Source of the DNA: Candidatus Abawacabacteria bacterium
GTDB taxonomy: Bacteria; Patescibacteriota; Gracilibacteria; RBG-16-42-10
Assembly (NCBI GenBank): GCA_016207805.1
Contig: JACQZO010000002.1
Span: forward strand, 1 to 64,000
DNA: 64,000 nt
Reading direction: 5' to 3'
Every line of letters begins with the position of its first letter. Position 1 is the stretch's first letter. This document shows positions 1 through 9,700 of the stretch, in pieces. The notes under the pieces are model-generated. The model had not been told where the DNA came from and ran no database searches. It was given only the letters and a program-made list of their open reading frames with translations. Both the position numbers and the translations under genes were made by a program.

Positions 1-1
1 A

Positions 2-154
2 GCTGGATTGAGAGTAACAGTAGCTGATGCAGACGATGGAGTTTACATAGCTTCATTCGAAGGATCATCAGTAACAGAAGGTGTTGAGATTGTAGGACGT
101 GTGAACGCAATTTCTAGCCGAATTGAAGATAGCCTTACTGTTGCAGTAGACTAA
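2..154 (+). CDS. C-terminal fragment of a secreted Ig-like (probably SLH-family) protein, truncated by window edge
   Basis: An open frame runs in from the left edge and ends at TAA, leaving 50 residues. The fragment contains GVYIASFEG, which matches SGVYVGKY and SGIYIGTY in the Ig/invasin-like regions of the next two genes. It is therefore probably the end of another member of the same surface-protein array. A terminator follows at once. The N-terminal part, and any SLH domains, lie outside the window, so family membership is inferred from the paralogous motif only. Confidence 0.6.
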   Translation, partial: AGLRVTVADADDGVYIASFEGSSVTEGVEIVGRVNAISSRIEDSLTVAVD

Positions 155-187
155 TTCATTAGGTTCGTAGTTGAGGACTAACCTCAC

Positions 188-240
188 AAAAAAGCCCTTT
201 CCTGCTCCCGCTTATGCGGGGGATTGGAGGGGGCTTTTTT
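188..240 (+). terminator. Rho-independent terminator after the truncated surface-protein gene
   Basis: AAAAAAGCCC at the left pairs with GGGCTTTTTT at the right, and a second small hairpin (CTCCCGC/GCGGGG) lies in the loop. The right arm ends in a run of six T. The hairpin starts about 34 bases after the preceding stop codon. Confidence 0.8.
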
Positions 241-346
241 TGTAAGCATGAAATAACGCAGAAGACTGCAGATTTCGCATTATCTCTTGGTTGCCTCCAT
301 TCCAATCTTTTGTTAAGACTTTCAAGGTACGTTAACTTTAATAGTC

Positions 347-1504
347 ATGAAAAAGTATATTGCTTTGTTTATTACAACTCTTCTTGTTGCTTTTCAATTA
401 TCTTGGCCTGTCCAAGCAGCCAGCTTTTCTGATCTAGCTACTATTCATCCCGACTTAAGCTCTGCTGTTATTGTTTTAGCAGGGGAGGGGATTATCCATG
501 GTTATGGTGATGGAACATATCGACCGCAGGCAACAATATCTGAGCAAGAATGGGCTCGTTTAGTGTTACGTGCTAAAGGTTTGCCAGAATCAGTGAGCAT
601 ATATTCACAATCGCCAATAACTCGTATTAATGCTCTCCGCTTGATGAGCAATTTGTGGCAAGTAAGCTTTAGCAATGCGACTAGTAATTTCTCTGATATT
701 AGTACTGAAGATCAATCTATGGTGGCTTATTTTGAGCAACGTTTAGTAATCAAGGGCAGATCTGCTGGTTTATTTCTTCCTCAAGGAACCTTGACGCGTG
801 CTGAGGCCGCTAAAATCCTGTTATTAGCTAGAAATATAATACTAGCACCTACAGCGGATTCCAGTGTCCGAATCAGTCAAAATGTGGTGGAGATTATCGA
901 TGTTTCTCCGATGAGCCTAGCGCCTTCTGGCACTGGTAGTCTCATCTTTACTATTCGTAATCATGGCGATCCCTTGAGTGGGTTGGTAAACAATAATGAT
1001 TATCATGTGTCAGTACTTGAAGGCGGTGTCATTATTGCCAGCGTTTCCGAATTGGGTAATGGTTTGTATCAAGTGCTTTTTCGGGCACCTTCGTATGTTC
1101 CAGCAGGATCAATTAATATTCAGATTATTGCTATGGTTGGTAGCGTTTATCGCACAGATATCAAAGAGTTTTTACAGAAGAAAAATGCTGCTCGTGTCGA
1201 TAGTGCTAGAATCTCTTTAGCCCAATTGATACCAAATAGCATTTCTTCTGGTGAAGAGGCGCAAATACTGATTACACCACAAGATGGTCGGGGACGTCCA
1301 GTAAGTGGGCTAGATATTGTGGCCGAAGTGACTAGGGGTTCCGGCGATATTGTGGATCCAGTAGTTGAGACCCCTTTAGGTAGTGGCGTATATGTGGGTA
1401 AATACCTTGCACGAGGTCAAAGTGGTAGCCAAATAGAAATTACGGTAAGAATCAATAACCTTGCTTCACGTCCTCAAACGGTAATTACCGGAACAGTGAG
1501 ATAG
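347..1504 (+). CDS. Secreted SLH-domain protein with C-terminal Ig-like domains
   Basis: A Sec signal peptide (MKKYIALFITTLLVAFQLSW, cleavage likely after VQAA) is followed by SLH-type segments. The first is around residues 27-75 (FSDLATIHPDL then HGYGDGTYRPQATIS). A weaker one is around 113-165 (FSDISTEDQ then RSAGLFLPQGTLTRAEAAK). SLH domains usually bind pyruvylated secondary wall polymer or other surface glycans. The rest is beta-rich, ending in an invasin/Ig-like domain with GSGVYVGKYLARG. The start is set by the signal peptide. There is no Shine-Dalgarno, but GTTAACTTTAATAGTC lies directly upstream. It is one of four related genes in tandem. Its ligand and exact function are unknown. 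Confidence 0.8.
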   Translation: MKKYIALFITTLLVAFQLSWPVQAASFSDLATIHPDLSSAVIVLAGEGIIHGYGDGTYRPQATISEQEWARLVLRAKGLPESVSIYSQSPITRINALRLMSNLWQVSFSNATSNFSDISTEDQSMVAYFEQRLVIKGRSAGLFLPQGTLTRAEAAKILLLARNIILAPTADSSVRISQNVVEIIDVSPMSLAPSGTGSLIFTIRNHGDPLSGLVNNNDYHVSVLEGGVIIASVSELGNGLYQVLFRAPSYVPAGSINIQIIAMVGSVYRTDIKEFLQKKNAARVDSARISLAQLIPNSISSGEEAQILITPQDGRGRPVSGLDIVAEVTRGSGDIVDPVVETPLGSGVYVGKYLARGQSGSQIEITVRINNLASRPQTVITGTVR

Positions 1505-1623
1505 GCTTGATGGTCCATTGGTTATAAAACGTTGATCCTAATTGTAAAGTTTTTATTAAGCTTTTCTCTATCATTCGCTTCCTTTTAGCTTACAATAAAT
1601 TTGTATTTTAATAATTATACCCT

Positions 1624-3819
1624 ATGGTGCAACTGCGTCTTCCTACGCGTTTTGTCTCCTTAGCATTCATCGGTATGGTGGTGTTTGCGCCTCTGGCTCA
1701 AGCAGCATTTTCTGATGTTTCTGGAGGAGATTTCGCGCAATACATTAACGATCTTAGTAGCAAAGGTGTGATCGCGGGCAATGGAGCGTACTTTTATCCT
1801 AAGTTCAATCTCACTCGAGGTGAATTAGCAAAGGTACTAACCAAGGCTGCTAATCTCACAACGAATGCTGCTGGTGGTCAAAGATTCCCTGATGTTCCTG
1901 TTACTCACACATTTTTCGATTACATTAGCACTTTAGCTAATCGTGGTACGGTTCGTGGCTATGCAGATGGCACATTCCGTCCCAATGCGAATGTCTCTCG
2001 AGGAGAGTTCGCTAAAATGGTGATTGGTGCGTTTGGGTTTGATATTAATACTGCTAGTGGGCCACATTTCTCATTTGATGTCCCTGCAGACAGTGTTTTC
2101 TATCCTTACGTAGAGACACTCTACAATCGTAATATTGCTAGCGGTTATAACGGTACTATCCGTTTTGGTGTCAATGATCCAATTACTCGTGAACAAATGG
2201 CTAAAATTGTTAGCCTAGCAATGCAATCACAAGCTGGCACTTTAGCCGGTCGTGCTTCTGGTGGTGCTGTGATCAGCCGTGATATTCCTCTTACCTACAA
2301 TGGAGGTTTACCCCGCATGAATATCAAGCCAGCCAGCGGTTCGTCTCGTCTTGAGCTAAATCCTGAACGCTTCCCTTATCTTGCACAGGGCTTTATGTAT
2401 GAGCTTTGGGTAATTGATACGGCTGGCGCTCACTCTGCAGGAAAGTTCAATTTTCGTAATGGCTCTATTTCTGACGCTCGAGGTATTCCTATGAGTCGTA
2501 ATTTTAATCTTCCTGTAGCATGGAGTGGTGTTACTTCTGTAGAAGTTAGTATTGAACCCAATAATGATACTGAAGCAACAGCAGCTCGTACCCGAATTGT
2601 ACGTGGCAATGTTGTCGCTGGTGCTACCAGTTTTGATATAGATTTCCCTATTGGTCTTCCCGAATCCACTGCTAGAGCCTATGTAACAAAAGGTCCTGCC
2701 GGTCAGGACAATGTGCTAAATATCGAAATTTCACAATTGCCCGATCTCCGCCCTATTGGTTGGAGTTATGAAGCTTGGTATGTAATTGGAGGCCAAGCAC
2801 AAACTGCTGGAGCTTTTGTTGGTAATGGCACACGTTCTTTCTTCAAGAGTACAGAGCTACCATCTGATTTGATGCAAGCTACTGAGGTGAAGGTTTCTTT
2901 AGAACCAAATCCTGATGATAGCGATGCGCCTTCAGGTATTATTCCTTGGAGTGGTAGAGCCAGTGGAGTTGTTACTACCACCACAAGTACAACAACACCC
3001 ACTACTGCAGCTCAGGATACTGAATTATACAAGGGTTTGACTACAGATATGACGGCTCCAAGTATTCGCGCTCGTACTGTTATGGAAACTGCTACTGATG
3101 TAATCGTTCAAGCTTATGCGGCGTCTCCTATTCTTGCTGATGGTGAGGATCAATCAATTGTAGTGAAGGTTTCAGATCGTAATGGTAATCCTATTAGCGA
3201 TTTAGACTTGCGTATGAGCAGAGTGGATGGACCAGCTGCGGACTTTAGTGATCCACAAGAAGTTGGTAACAATAGTGGAATATATATTGGTACTTATACT
3301 CCTGATGATGAGATCAACACTACTGATACAGCTACTATTCGTATTCAATCTGATAACAATGGCAGCACCAGTGATGATGATGAAGTGGAAATCCCTTCAC
3401 TAGAACTTTCTTTTGATGTTTCTTCATCTGATCGCATCGGTTCACCACGTAGCATGGAAATCGACGTTACTAAGAAGAAATTAGTAGTTGATGAAAATGA
3501 TAATGATACTAGTGATGCTGAAACAATTGTTTTGGTTACAGTTTTAGATAGCAATAATCGCACTGTCAGTGATGTCTTGAGTAGTGGTCTTAGTTTATCT
3601 ACTGATGGTGATACCATCAGTGGCTCAGTGAAGAACAATCTTAAGTATTACCGCTTAGATGATAGTTTCTTCGACATTGACAATGAAGATGATGATATTA
3701 CTGTTCGTCGCACATTCTTGGTACAATTGATTCCTGGTAGCTCAGATTCATTTGCGCCAATTGTCAGTAGTGAATATCGAGTCGAGGCTCAATTCATTGC
3801 TGAGGAAGAAGACGATTAG
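1624..3819 (+). CDS. SLH surface protein with two RskA-like domains and Ig-like domains
   Basis: 731 residues. The signal peptide ends near FAPLAQA. Three SLH domains are visible at about 28-75 (FSDVSGGDFAQYI), 87-137 (FPDVPVTHTFFDYI, GYADGTFRPNANVSRGEFAK) and 148-200. Two related domains follow at about 225-330 and 345-448. They carry YELWVID...AGKF...VEVSIEPNNDTEA and YEAWYVI...AGAF...VKVSLEPNPDDSDAPSG, the pattern of the extracytoplasmic C-terminal domain of RskA-type anti-sigma factors. A Thr-rich linker (about 450-462) leads to Ig-like domains with SGIYIGTYTPDDE and a very acidic tail. SLH anchoring to the cell surface is well supported. The RskA resemblance is from memory of the family pattern. 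The gene ends in a strong terminator. Confidence 0.85.
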   Translation: MVQLRLPTRFVSLAFIGMVVFAPLAQAAFSDVSGGDFAQYINDLSSKGVIAGNGAYFYPKFNLTRGELAKVLTKAANLTTNAAGGQRFPDVPVTHTFFDYISTLANRGTVRGYADGTFRPNANVSRGEFAKMVIGAFGFDINTASGPHFSFDVPADSVFYPYVETLYNRNIASGYNGTIRFGVNDPITREQMAKIVSLAMQSQAGTLAGRASGGAVISRDIPLTYNGGLPRMNIKPASGSSRLELNPERFPYLAQGFMYELWVIDTAGAHSAGKFNFRNGSISDARGIPMSRNFNLPVAWSGVTSVEVSIEPNNDTEATAARTRIVRGNVVAGATSFDIDFPIGLPESTARAYVTKGPAGQDNVLNIEISQLPDLRPIGWSYEAWYVIGGQAQTAGAFVGNGTRSFFKSTELPSDLMQATEVKVSLEPNPDDSDAPSGIIPWSGRASGVVTTTTSTTTPTTAAQDTELYKGLTTDMTAPSIRARTVMETATDVIVQAYAASPILADGEDQSIVVKVSDRNGNPISDLDLRMSRVDGPAADFSDPQEVGNNSGIYIGTYTPDDEINTTDTATIRIQSDNNGSTSDDDEVEIPSLELSFDVSSSDRIGSPRSMEIDVTKKKLVVDENDNDTSDAETIVLVTVLDSNNRTVSDVLSSGLSLSTDGDTISGSVKNNLKYYRLDDSFFDIDNEDDDITVRRTFLVQLIPGSSDSFAPIVSSEYRVEAQFIAEEEDD

Positions 3820-3832
3820 TTCTTTGTACTAC

Positions 3833-3872
3833 AAAAAAGCGCTCTCTTAAATTTTTTAAGGGGGCGCTTTTT
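3833..3872 (+). terminator. Rho-independent terminator after the 731-residue SLH gene
   Basis: The left arm AAAAAAGCGCTCTCTTAAA pairs with TTTAAGGGGGCGCTTTTT, allowing G-U pairs, and ends in a T run. It lies about 13 bases after the stop codon. Confidence 0.85.
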
Positions 3873-3923
3873 AAATATATTTCATATAATCCTTTTTGGG
3901 GGTTCTCATTTGTTGGTAGCTAA

Positions 3924-3952
3924 TTGTCAATTGTTAATTAAGTAACTATGAT
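3924..3952 (+). promoter_or_regulatory. Sigma-70-type promoter for the third SLH gene
   Basis: TTGTCA, a 17-base spacer and TATGAT give 5/6 matches in each hexamer with ideal spacing. Predicted transcription would start about 17 bases before the ATG at 3976, giving a very short leader. The site lies just past the preceding terminator, so this gene is its own transcription unit. Confidence 0.65.
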
Positions 3953-3975
3953 GTATTTATCTTTAACAACTCTTT

Positions 3976-5046
3976 ATGTCACTCCGCAAATGTATAGTAG
4001 CTAGCATTCTTCTTTTCGGTAGTGTCATTCCAGCCCATGCTATGGTTTATCCAGATGTAGATTATAGTCATCCCTACATCCGTGGCATTGTGGCAATGAC
4101 TGATGCTAAGTTAGTAAAGGGATATGAAGATAATTTATTTCGTCCTGATCGTGGGCTGTCACGCATAGAGGCCCTAAAAATTGTTTTGAATAGCGCCAAT
4201 ATTCCTTATAACAATTATTCTAATACCCAGTATGTTGCACCGCCAGTAGATACCCATGGAAATGTCCTGCCCATGCCCACTTCTCCTGTGAGTGCTCACA
4301 AAGGTGTTAGCTTTCCTGATATTCCCGTTGATAGTTGGTATGCACCATACGTGAATGCTGGAGAAAATTTAGAAATAATTCATGGTTATCCAGATGGTCT
4401 ATTCCGCCCCCAAACTTTTGTTACTCGTATAGAAGCATATAAGATGCTTTTTAGAGCATTTGATACCTTAAGCGATGCTCCAGTAGAAGGGGAAGATTGG
4501 TTCTTGCCTTATGTGCAATATGCAGCCAATCACAACCTTGCTAATTTCACCGAAGATCCCTTTACTAATTTAGATGCATTGGGGGATGTCATTCCTCGAG
4601 GTGAATTTACTGACTTAGCTTTTCGGCTAAAAAGCATTACTCCTGCAAGTAGTGGTTCCCGTTTCAATCCTAGTATGAGTTATCCTACGATTACAATTCC
4701 TACAAGTTCACAAATTAATAGTGATAAGTTCGGTCGTACATCAAATGATGCTAAAGAAGTCGATAGTGATAATCATTATCAAAAAGTAAAAAATAAGGAT
4801 CTTTTCGTGTACACGGCAAGAAACTTTGAAGAGGCAAAAGCAGTGGCACGGGCAAAATTTAAAAAGGACATTACTATTGAGGGAATTGAATTGGCGCGTA
4901 AAAACTATGCTGCAATGGCTTATCCTTTTGATCGTACATTCTGGCATACGCCATTTGAAACAAGTGGCCTTACTTATGAACAATGGTATGCTCTCAAAGC
5001 TACTACTATGTTACAGGAAGGCTATATGAAAGATAAAAGTCTCTAA
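3976..5046 (+). CDS. Secreted SLH-domain protein with unknown C-terminal domain
   Basis: 356 residues. A signal peptide ends near VIPAHA. SLH domains follow: the first from YPDVDYSHPYIRGI to DNLFRPDRGLSRIEALK, the second from FPDIPVDSWYAPYV to DGLFRPQTFVTRIEAYK, and a degenerate third around DWFLPYVQYAANHN with IPRGEFTDLAFRLK. The last 100 residues (from KDLFVYTARNFEEAKAVARA to YEQWYALKATTMLQ) form a compact helical region that I do not recognise. Unlike its two upstream paralogs it has no Ig-like domains. The protein probably sits on the wall or S-layer through its SLH repeats. It has its own promoter and converges on recJ. Confidence 0.8.
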   Translation: MSLRKCIVASILLFGSVIPAHAMVYPDVDYSHPYIRGIVAMTDAKLVKGYEDNLFRPDRGLSRIEALKIVLNSANIPYNNYSNTQYVAPPVDTHGNVLPMPTSPVSAHKGVSFPDIPVDSWYAPYVNAGENLEIIHGYPDGLFRPQTFVTRIEAYKMLFRAFDTLSDAPVEGEDWFLPYVQYAANHNLANFTEDPFTNLDALGDVIPRGEFTDLAFRLKSITPASSGSRFNPSMSYPTITIPTSSQINSDKFGRTSNDAKEVDSDNHYQKVKNKDLFVYTARNFEEAKAVARAKFKKDITIEGIELARKNYAAMAYPFDRTFWHTPFETSGLTYEQWYALKATTMLQEGYMKDKSL

Positions 5047-5091
5047 AAAAAAGAAAGCTGGATTCAGAACAAAATTCTGAATTCAGCTTTC
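5045..5091 (-). terminator. Terminator of recJ on the minus strand
   Basis: A long inverted repeat, GAAAGCTGGATTCAGAA against TTCTGAATTCAGCTTTC with one mismatch, is followed on the minus strand by TTTTTTTT. The T run exists only for minus-strand transcripts, so it primarily ends recJ. The stem could also protect the 3' end of the plus-strand SLH transcript, whose stop codon it abuts. Confidence 0.8.
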
Positions 5092-5105
5092 TGCATTCTG
5101 AATTG

Positions 5106-6761
5106 CTACTGAATATGTTCAATAATGATCTGTGGCGACTTTTGATTATTCCAAATGTTCATATTTAGTCGTACCGCTAAATTCATTTCTGGTTTAAACT
5201 GTGCTTCCATGGTATTAAAAATAACTGCCTGGAACCCTTGCTGTACTCGCTGATCCATTAACTGTAATTTCCAATGTTTTCCAGAGCTTCCAAGGGGCAT
5301 GACATTTTTTAGTATTGCCGATTCCATGAAAAATAACGGCTTGGTATTACCAATCCCGAAAGGCTCAAATTTCTCCAGTTGATTACAAGCTTCCAAGGTT
5401 ATATCACTAGCATAAAGCTCAGTATCCAGCATTAAGGTGGGTGGGGGGAGTGGCAGATGCCGATCAAAAAGCGTTTCCATAGCTACAATAAAGCCTGCTA
5501 ATTGTTCTTTGGTCACAGAAAATCCAGCTGCTTGAGCATGGCCGCCAAACTTAATAAAAAATGGTTTTAGTTCATAGAGAATAGGCATCAAGTCAATGCC
5601 AGGAATGCTACGCATTGAACCAATTGCCACATCTTCTCTAAGTTCTAAAATAAGTACCGGTCTTTGATACCGTTCTACCAATTTACTTGCTGCTAGTCCA
5701 ATCACTCCAGGATGAAACAGATTACTCTGGGCAATAAGTACACTTTTACTTTTATCAGCAATACTCTGATCGGCTAGTAAAAAAGCCTTCTCAGCCTCAT
5801 TTTTGCGTTCATTGTTTAACTTTTCTAAATGAGCTGCCAATTGTTCTGCTTCTTGCTCATTACTACTCATTAATAATTGGACACTTAAGTCTGCCCTTTC
5901 CATTCTACCTGCAGCGTTCAATCTAGGTCCCAATTTGAAACCTACTACATCAGCATTGCAATTAGCATCCTGATGACCAGCGAATACCAAAAGCTTCTTT
6001 ATGCCAGGCCTTCTTTGTTTACTCAATACTTGCAAGCCAAAATGTACTATATGCCGATTTTCACCCACTAGTAGGCCCATATCCGCAATAGTTCCCAAAG
6101 TAGCTAAATCCAGTGACCATTTACAATAATTTTCAGCTTCAGCTTCCGGCAGCAATTTTTTTGCTAAAGCGCAGGTTAACTTATAGGCAACCCCGCTACC
6201 GGTAAGTTCTTTATCCGGGTAAGTTTCTTCAGCTATTTTAGGGTGCAAAATAGCATAAGCTGGAGGGATCTTTTCTGGGATAGTGTGGTGGTCGGTGATA
6301 ATCACATCAATGCCTAAAGACTGGGCCAGAGCTACTTCTTGCTGACAGCTGATACCATTATCCACTGTTATGATCACCTTGATATGCGCTTTATGCGCTT
6401 CAATAATTGTTTTCGTATGTAGACCATAGCCATCTTCTACTCGATGTGGCAATTTAAATTGAGCGGGAAAACGAATATAGCGAAAAAAATCCAATAGCAA
6501 ACTAGTGCCCGAAATCCCATCCAAGTCATAATCACCAGCAATTAAAACACCTTCATTGCCTTTGATTGCCTGCACAATACGATCCACTGCTTTTCCCATA
6601 TGCCGGAAAAGAAATGGATCGTAGATACCTTGACTGTAATTAAGAGAAAAAAAACTGCTATCTTGTATATTTCTGCTGCTGAGCAGGACCTGATCGAGGG
6701 CTTGATATGGAGTCCGTTTTTGACGAATTTCCCAGTGTTGAAATAAAGCGGGGGTATTCAC
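5106..6761 (-). CDS. recJ: Single-stranded-DNA-specific exonuclease RecJ
   Basis: 551 residues, typical for RecJ. The DHH phosphoesterase core is complete: AGDYDLDG (D77, D79, D81), TVDNG (D134), ITDHH (D157-H159) and GTIADMG, with GPRLNAAGRM in the core's second half. The DHHA1 part carries KFGGHAQAAGFSV, and an OB-like C-terminal region follows. RecJ degrades ssDNA 5' to 3' in recombination and repair, using Mn/Mg at the DHH site. The gene follows secDF with a 3-base gap, so the two are probably co-transcribed, and it ends at a strong terminator. RecR, RecA and RuvC, which can act in the same pathway, are encoded elsewhere in the window. Confidence 0.93.
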   Translation of the reverse strand: MNTPALFQHWEIRQKRTPYQALDQVLLSSRNIQDSSFFSLNYSQGIYDPFLFRHMGKAVDRIVQAIKGNEGVLIAGDYDLDGISGTSLLLDFFRYIRFPAQFKLPHRVEDGYGLHTKTIIEAHKAHIKVIITVDNGISCQQEVALAQSLGIDVIITDHHTIPEKIPPAYAILHPKIAEETYPDKELTGSGVAYKLTCALAKKLLPEAEAENYCKWSLDLATLGTIADMGLLVGENRHIVHFGLQVLSKQRRPGIKKLLVFAGHQDANCNADVVGFKLGPRLNAAGRMERADLSVQLLMSSNEQEAEQLAAHLEKLNNERKNEAEKAFLLADQSIADKSKSVLIAQSNLFHPGVIGLAASKLVERYQRPVLILELREDVAIGSMRSIPGIDLMPILYELKPFFIKFGGHAQAAGFSVTKEQLAGFIVAMETLFDRHLPLPPPTLMLDTELYASDITLEACNQLEKFEPFGIGNTKPLFFMESAILKNVMPLGSSGKHWKLQLMDQRVQQGFQAVIFNTMEAQFKPEMNLAVRLNMNIWNNQKSPQIIIEHIQ

Positions 6762-6764
6762 GAA

Positions 6765-9700
6765 TTAACGTTTCTGTTTAATCATAGGCTTTTTCGCCAT
6801 TGCTGCATTGTACCAAAGCACCAATAATGGTGCTGCTACTGCAATTGAAGAATAAGTACCCATGGCAATACCAAAAAGCAGAGCTAAGACAAAATTCTGA
6901 ATCGCACTTGAAGCAAGGATATAGAGAGCTGCCAATGTAATCAAAACAGTAAATGAGGTATTGAGTGAACGAGCAAATGTCTGATTAAGGCTCGCATCCA
7001 CAATGTTCTCGATAGACTCTTTGCCACTAGATTTGGCCACATTTTCCCGAATGCGATCGAACACAACGATAGTGTCATGCATAGAGAAACCCATCACAGT
7101 AAGTATTGCCGTAATAAAAAGGGTATCAATTTCTAATCCTAATAGTGAAAACAATCCCAAAGTAAGTATTACATCATGAAGCAGAACTATTACTGCAACT
7201 ATACCAAAGCGCCAAGGACTCAATGTTTTCGGCACTTTGCGGAAAGCATAAGCCACGAAGAGAATCATGAAAATGATTGCTAGACCAACAGACTTATAAG
7301 CATTCTCGCGTAATGTTGCTCCAATAGTTGGCCCAATAGTTTCAAAGCGCAATTGTTCTACATCAGTATTGCCATTAATTGCTTTGAAGGCCTCCATGAT
7401 TTTGGTTCTAGTTTCACTACCAATATGCTTCATGCGAATAATAAAAGTATTGTTTTCAGCTGGCTGAACAACACTGTTGGATAGATCTGGATTACTTTCC
7501 GCTTCTTGCAATGGTGCGTTTTCTAGTGCTGGATTTTCCTGAGCACTCTCACCTTTTTGTTGTGCATAAGCGACGGGAATGAATGCAGCTGGCTTCTCAA
7601 CATAGGTCGATTCTAAGGCTTGCTGTACTTGCTCTGTAGTAACACTTTCTTTGAAGCGAACTTCCATCAAAGTGCCACCAGTAAGGTCTATGCCTTGCAC
7701 AAGGCCACGGGTAAATAATGAGATCAAAGTAATTAGTACCAATACTCCAGTGATGCCAAAGAACAAGTTGCTTTTAGCTACAAATGGAAATTGGGCAACC
7801 CTATCGCTAAAGCCACATTTCCACAAATTAGGTTGCTTGAACCAACGTAAAGCAACTTCTAAAAAGCTGCGAGTAATAGTAATGGCAGTGAACATGCTAA
7901 CTAAAATACCAATAGCCAGTGTAATGGCAAAACCTTTAATCACTGCAGTACCGAAAAAGGCGAGAATAGCACAGGTGATCAAACTTGAAAGATTGGAATC
8001 ACGGATTGATGACCATGCCCTAGCAAAACCTGCTTTTAGTGCACCATCCAATGTTTTCCCACTCAAAAGCTCTTCTTTTAATCTTTCAAAGATCAAAATA
8101 TTAGCATCGACTGCCATACCTATAGAAAGAACAAAGCCGGCTATACCAGCTAACGTTAATGTAATGGGACCAATAAAAGGTAACCCCAATTGGAAAATAG
8201 CAGCAGAGATAATGCCATAAATACCCAAGGCAAGGATAGCAATCAAACCTGGCAAGCGATAATAAATAATCATGAAAAGTGCCAGTAGCAATAAACCTAA
8301 GGCACCTCCTTGTAATGCTTTATGTAAAGCGTCTTGTCCGAGGGTAGCACCCACAGTATTTTGGCCAATCAAAACAATTGGTGCCGGTAATGCACCAGTA
8401 TTAAGGTCACTGGCTAGTTGACTTGCCTGACCGGCACTAAATGTTCCTTGAATAATAGCTTGGCCGTCTGTAATGGCACTGTTTACCTTAGGTTGAGAGA
8501 TGAGCACATCATCTAAAAATATAGCTACAGGCTTACCAAGGTTGCGTTTAGTAATATCACCGAAAAGCTTTTTCCCTTCTTCATTAAATTGCAAAGCTAC
8601 CGCAAAACCACGGCCACTTGGATCAGGCTGTGCACTTGCATGGGTAAATTGTTTACCAGTAAGACCGGTACTCACCCAACCATCGAGTGGTTTTGGTGGC
8701 ATTTTCTTCAAAAAGATTTCTTGACGCTTAATCTTAAGGATTTCTTCCATTTTCTTCTCAGGAGCCACTTTATCAGTCACTTGAATAATGTGATAACCAA
8801 ATTCAGTTTCTACCGGGCCAATAATATCCCCTTTATTAGCGCCAAAGGCAGCATCTTCAAATGCTTTCACCATTTGTCCTCTAGCAAAAGATCCTAATGA
8901 GCCCCCCTTATCTTTATTGCTAGTATCATTAGAATATTCTTTAGCCTGAACACCAAAGTTGTCCTTATTTACTCTTCCTTTAATTTCATCTGCTAATTGT
9001 TTTGCCTCTTCCTTAGAACGACTTACCGCACTATCAGCTCGTGTGGCGCCCTTATAGGCAACTAAAATATGATTGGCAGTGATCTTTTCATCGCTACTAA
9101 TTTCTTTTGGCTCCTTCTTAGTTTCCAGCACTTTCATGATATAAATGCCATTCTCAGCCTCAACCATAGCTACTTGATCTACTTTGAGCTGGCTTAACTG
9201 TGGCCAAACTGCCGGATCTACATATTCTTCTGTTTCAAAGTCGATAATACCATCTTGAGCAATATTTCTCCCTTCCGACTTTTCCCGAACCAATTTGCCA
9301 AAATCAGTGCCAGATTTTTGTGCTTCTTTCAAAATATCATTACCTTTCTTGGTTTGCCCGGCATTAAATTGATCATTTGCTTTTTTCTCTTCCGTTGTCC
9401 AATCTTCTCTTTGTTCTTTAAACTCCAGCTGAACTGTCTTACCAACACGTTTAATTGCTTCATTAATATCTTTTACACCAGGTAGCTCTACAATGATGTA
9501 ATGATCCGCTCCTAGTTGAGAACTTTGAACTACAGCTTCAGCTATGCCTAAGTTGTTGATACGTCTTTCGATGACATTTTTGATACCTTCTACTACAGAA
9601 CCTCTATCTAATGCTGGCACACTACTAGTATCTACACGGTAACGCAATTGCGTACCACCTTGTAGATCTAACCCTAAGTGAAAGTTTACGCTATTTGCCC

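Noticed and set aside
214-432. 72-codon frame overlapping the start of the first SLH gene
   Set aside because: It starts inside the terminator hairpin and runs out of frame over the SLH signal peptide; no protein-like pattern.
7651-8220. 189-codon open frame on the plus strand inside secDF
   Set aside because: It is fully antisense to the conserved membrane part of SecD. The translation is basic and shows no family features, and there is no start signal. A shadow frame.
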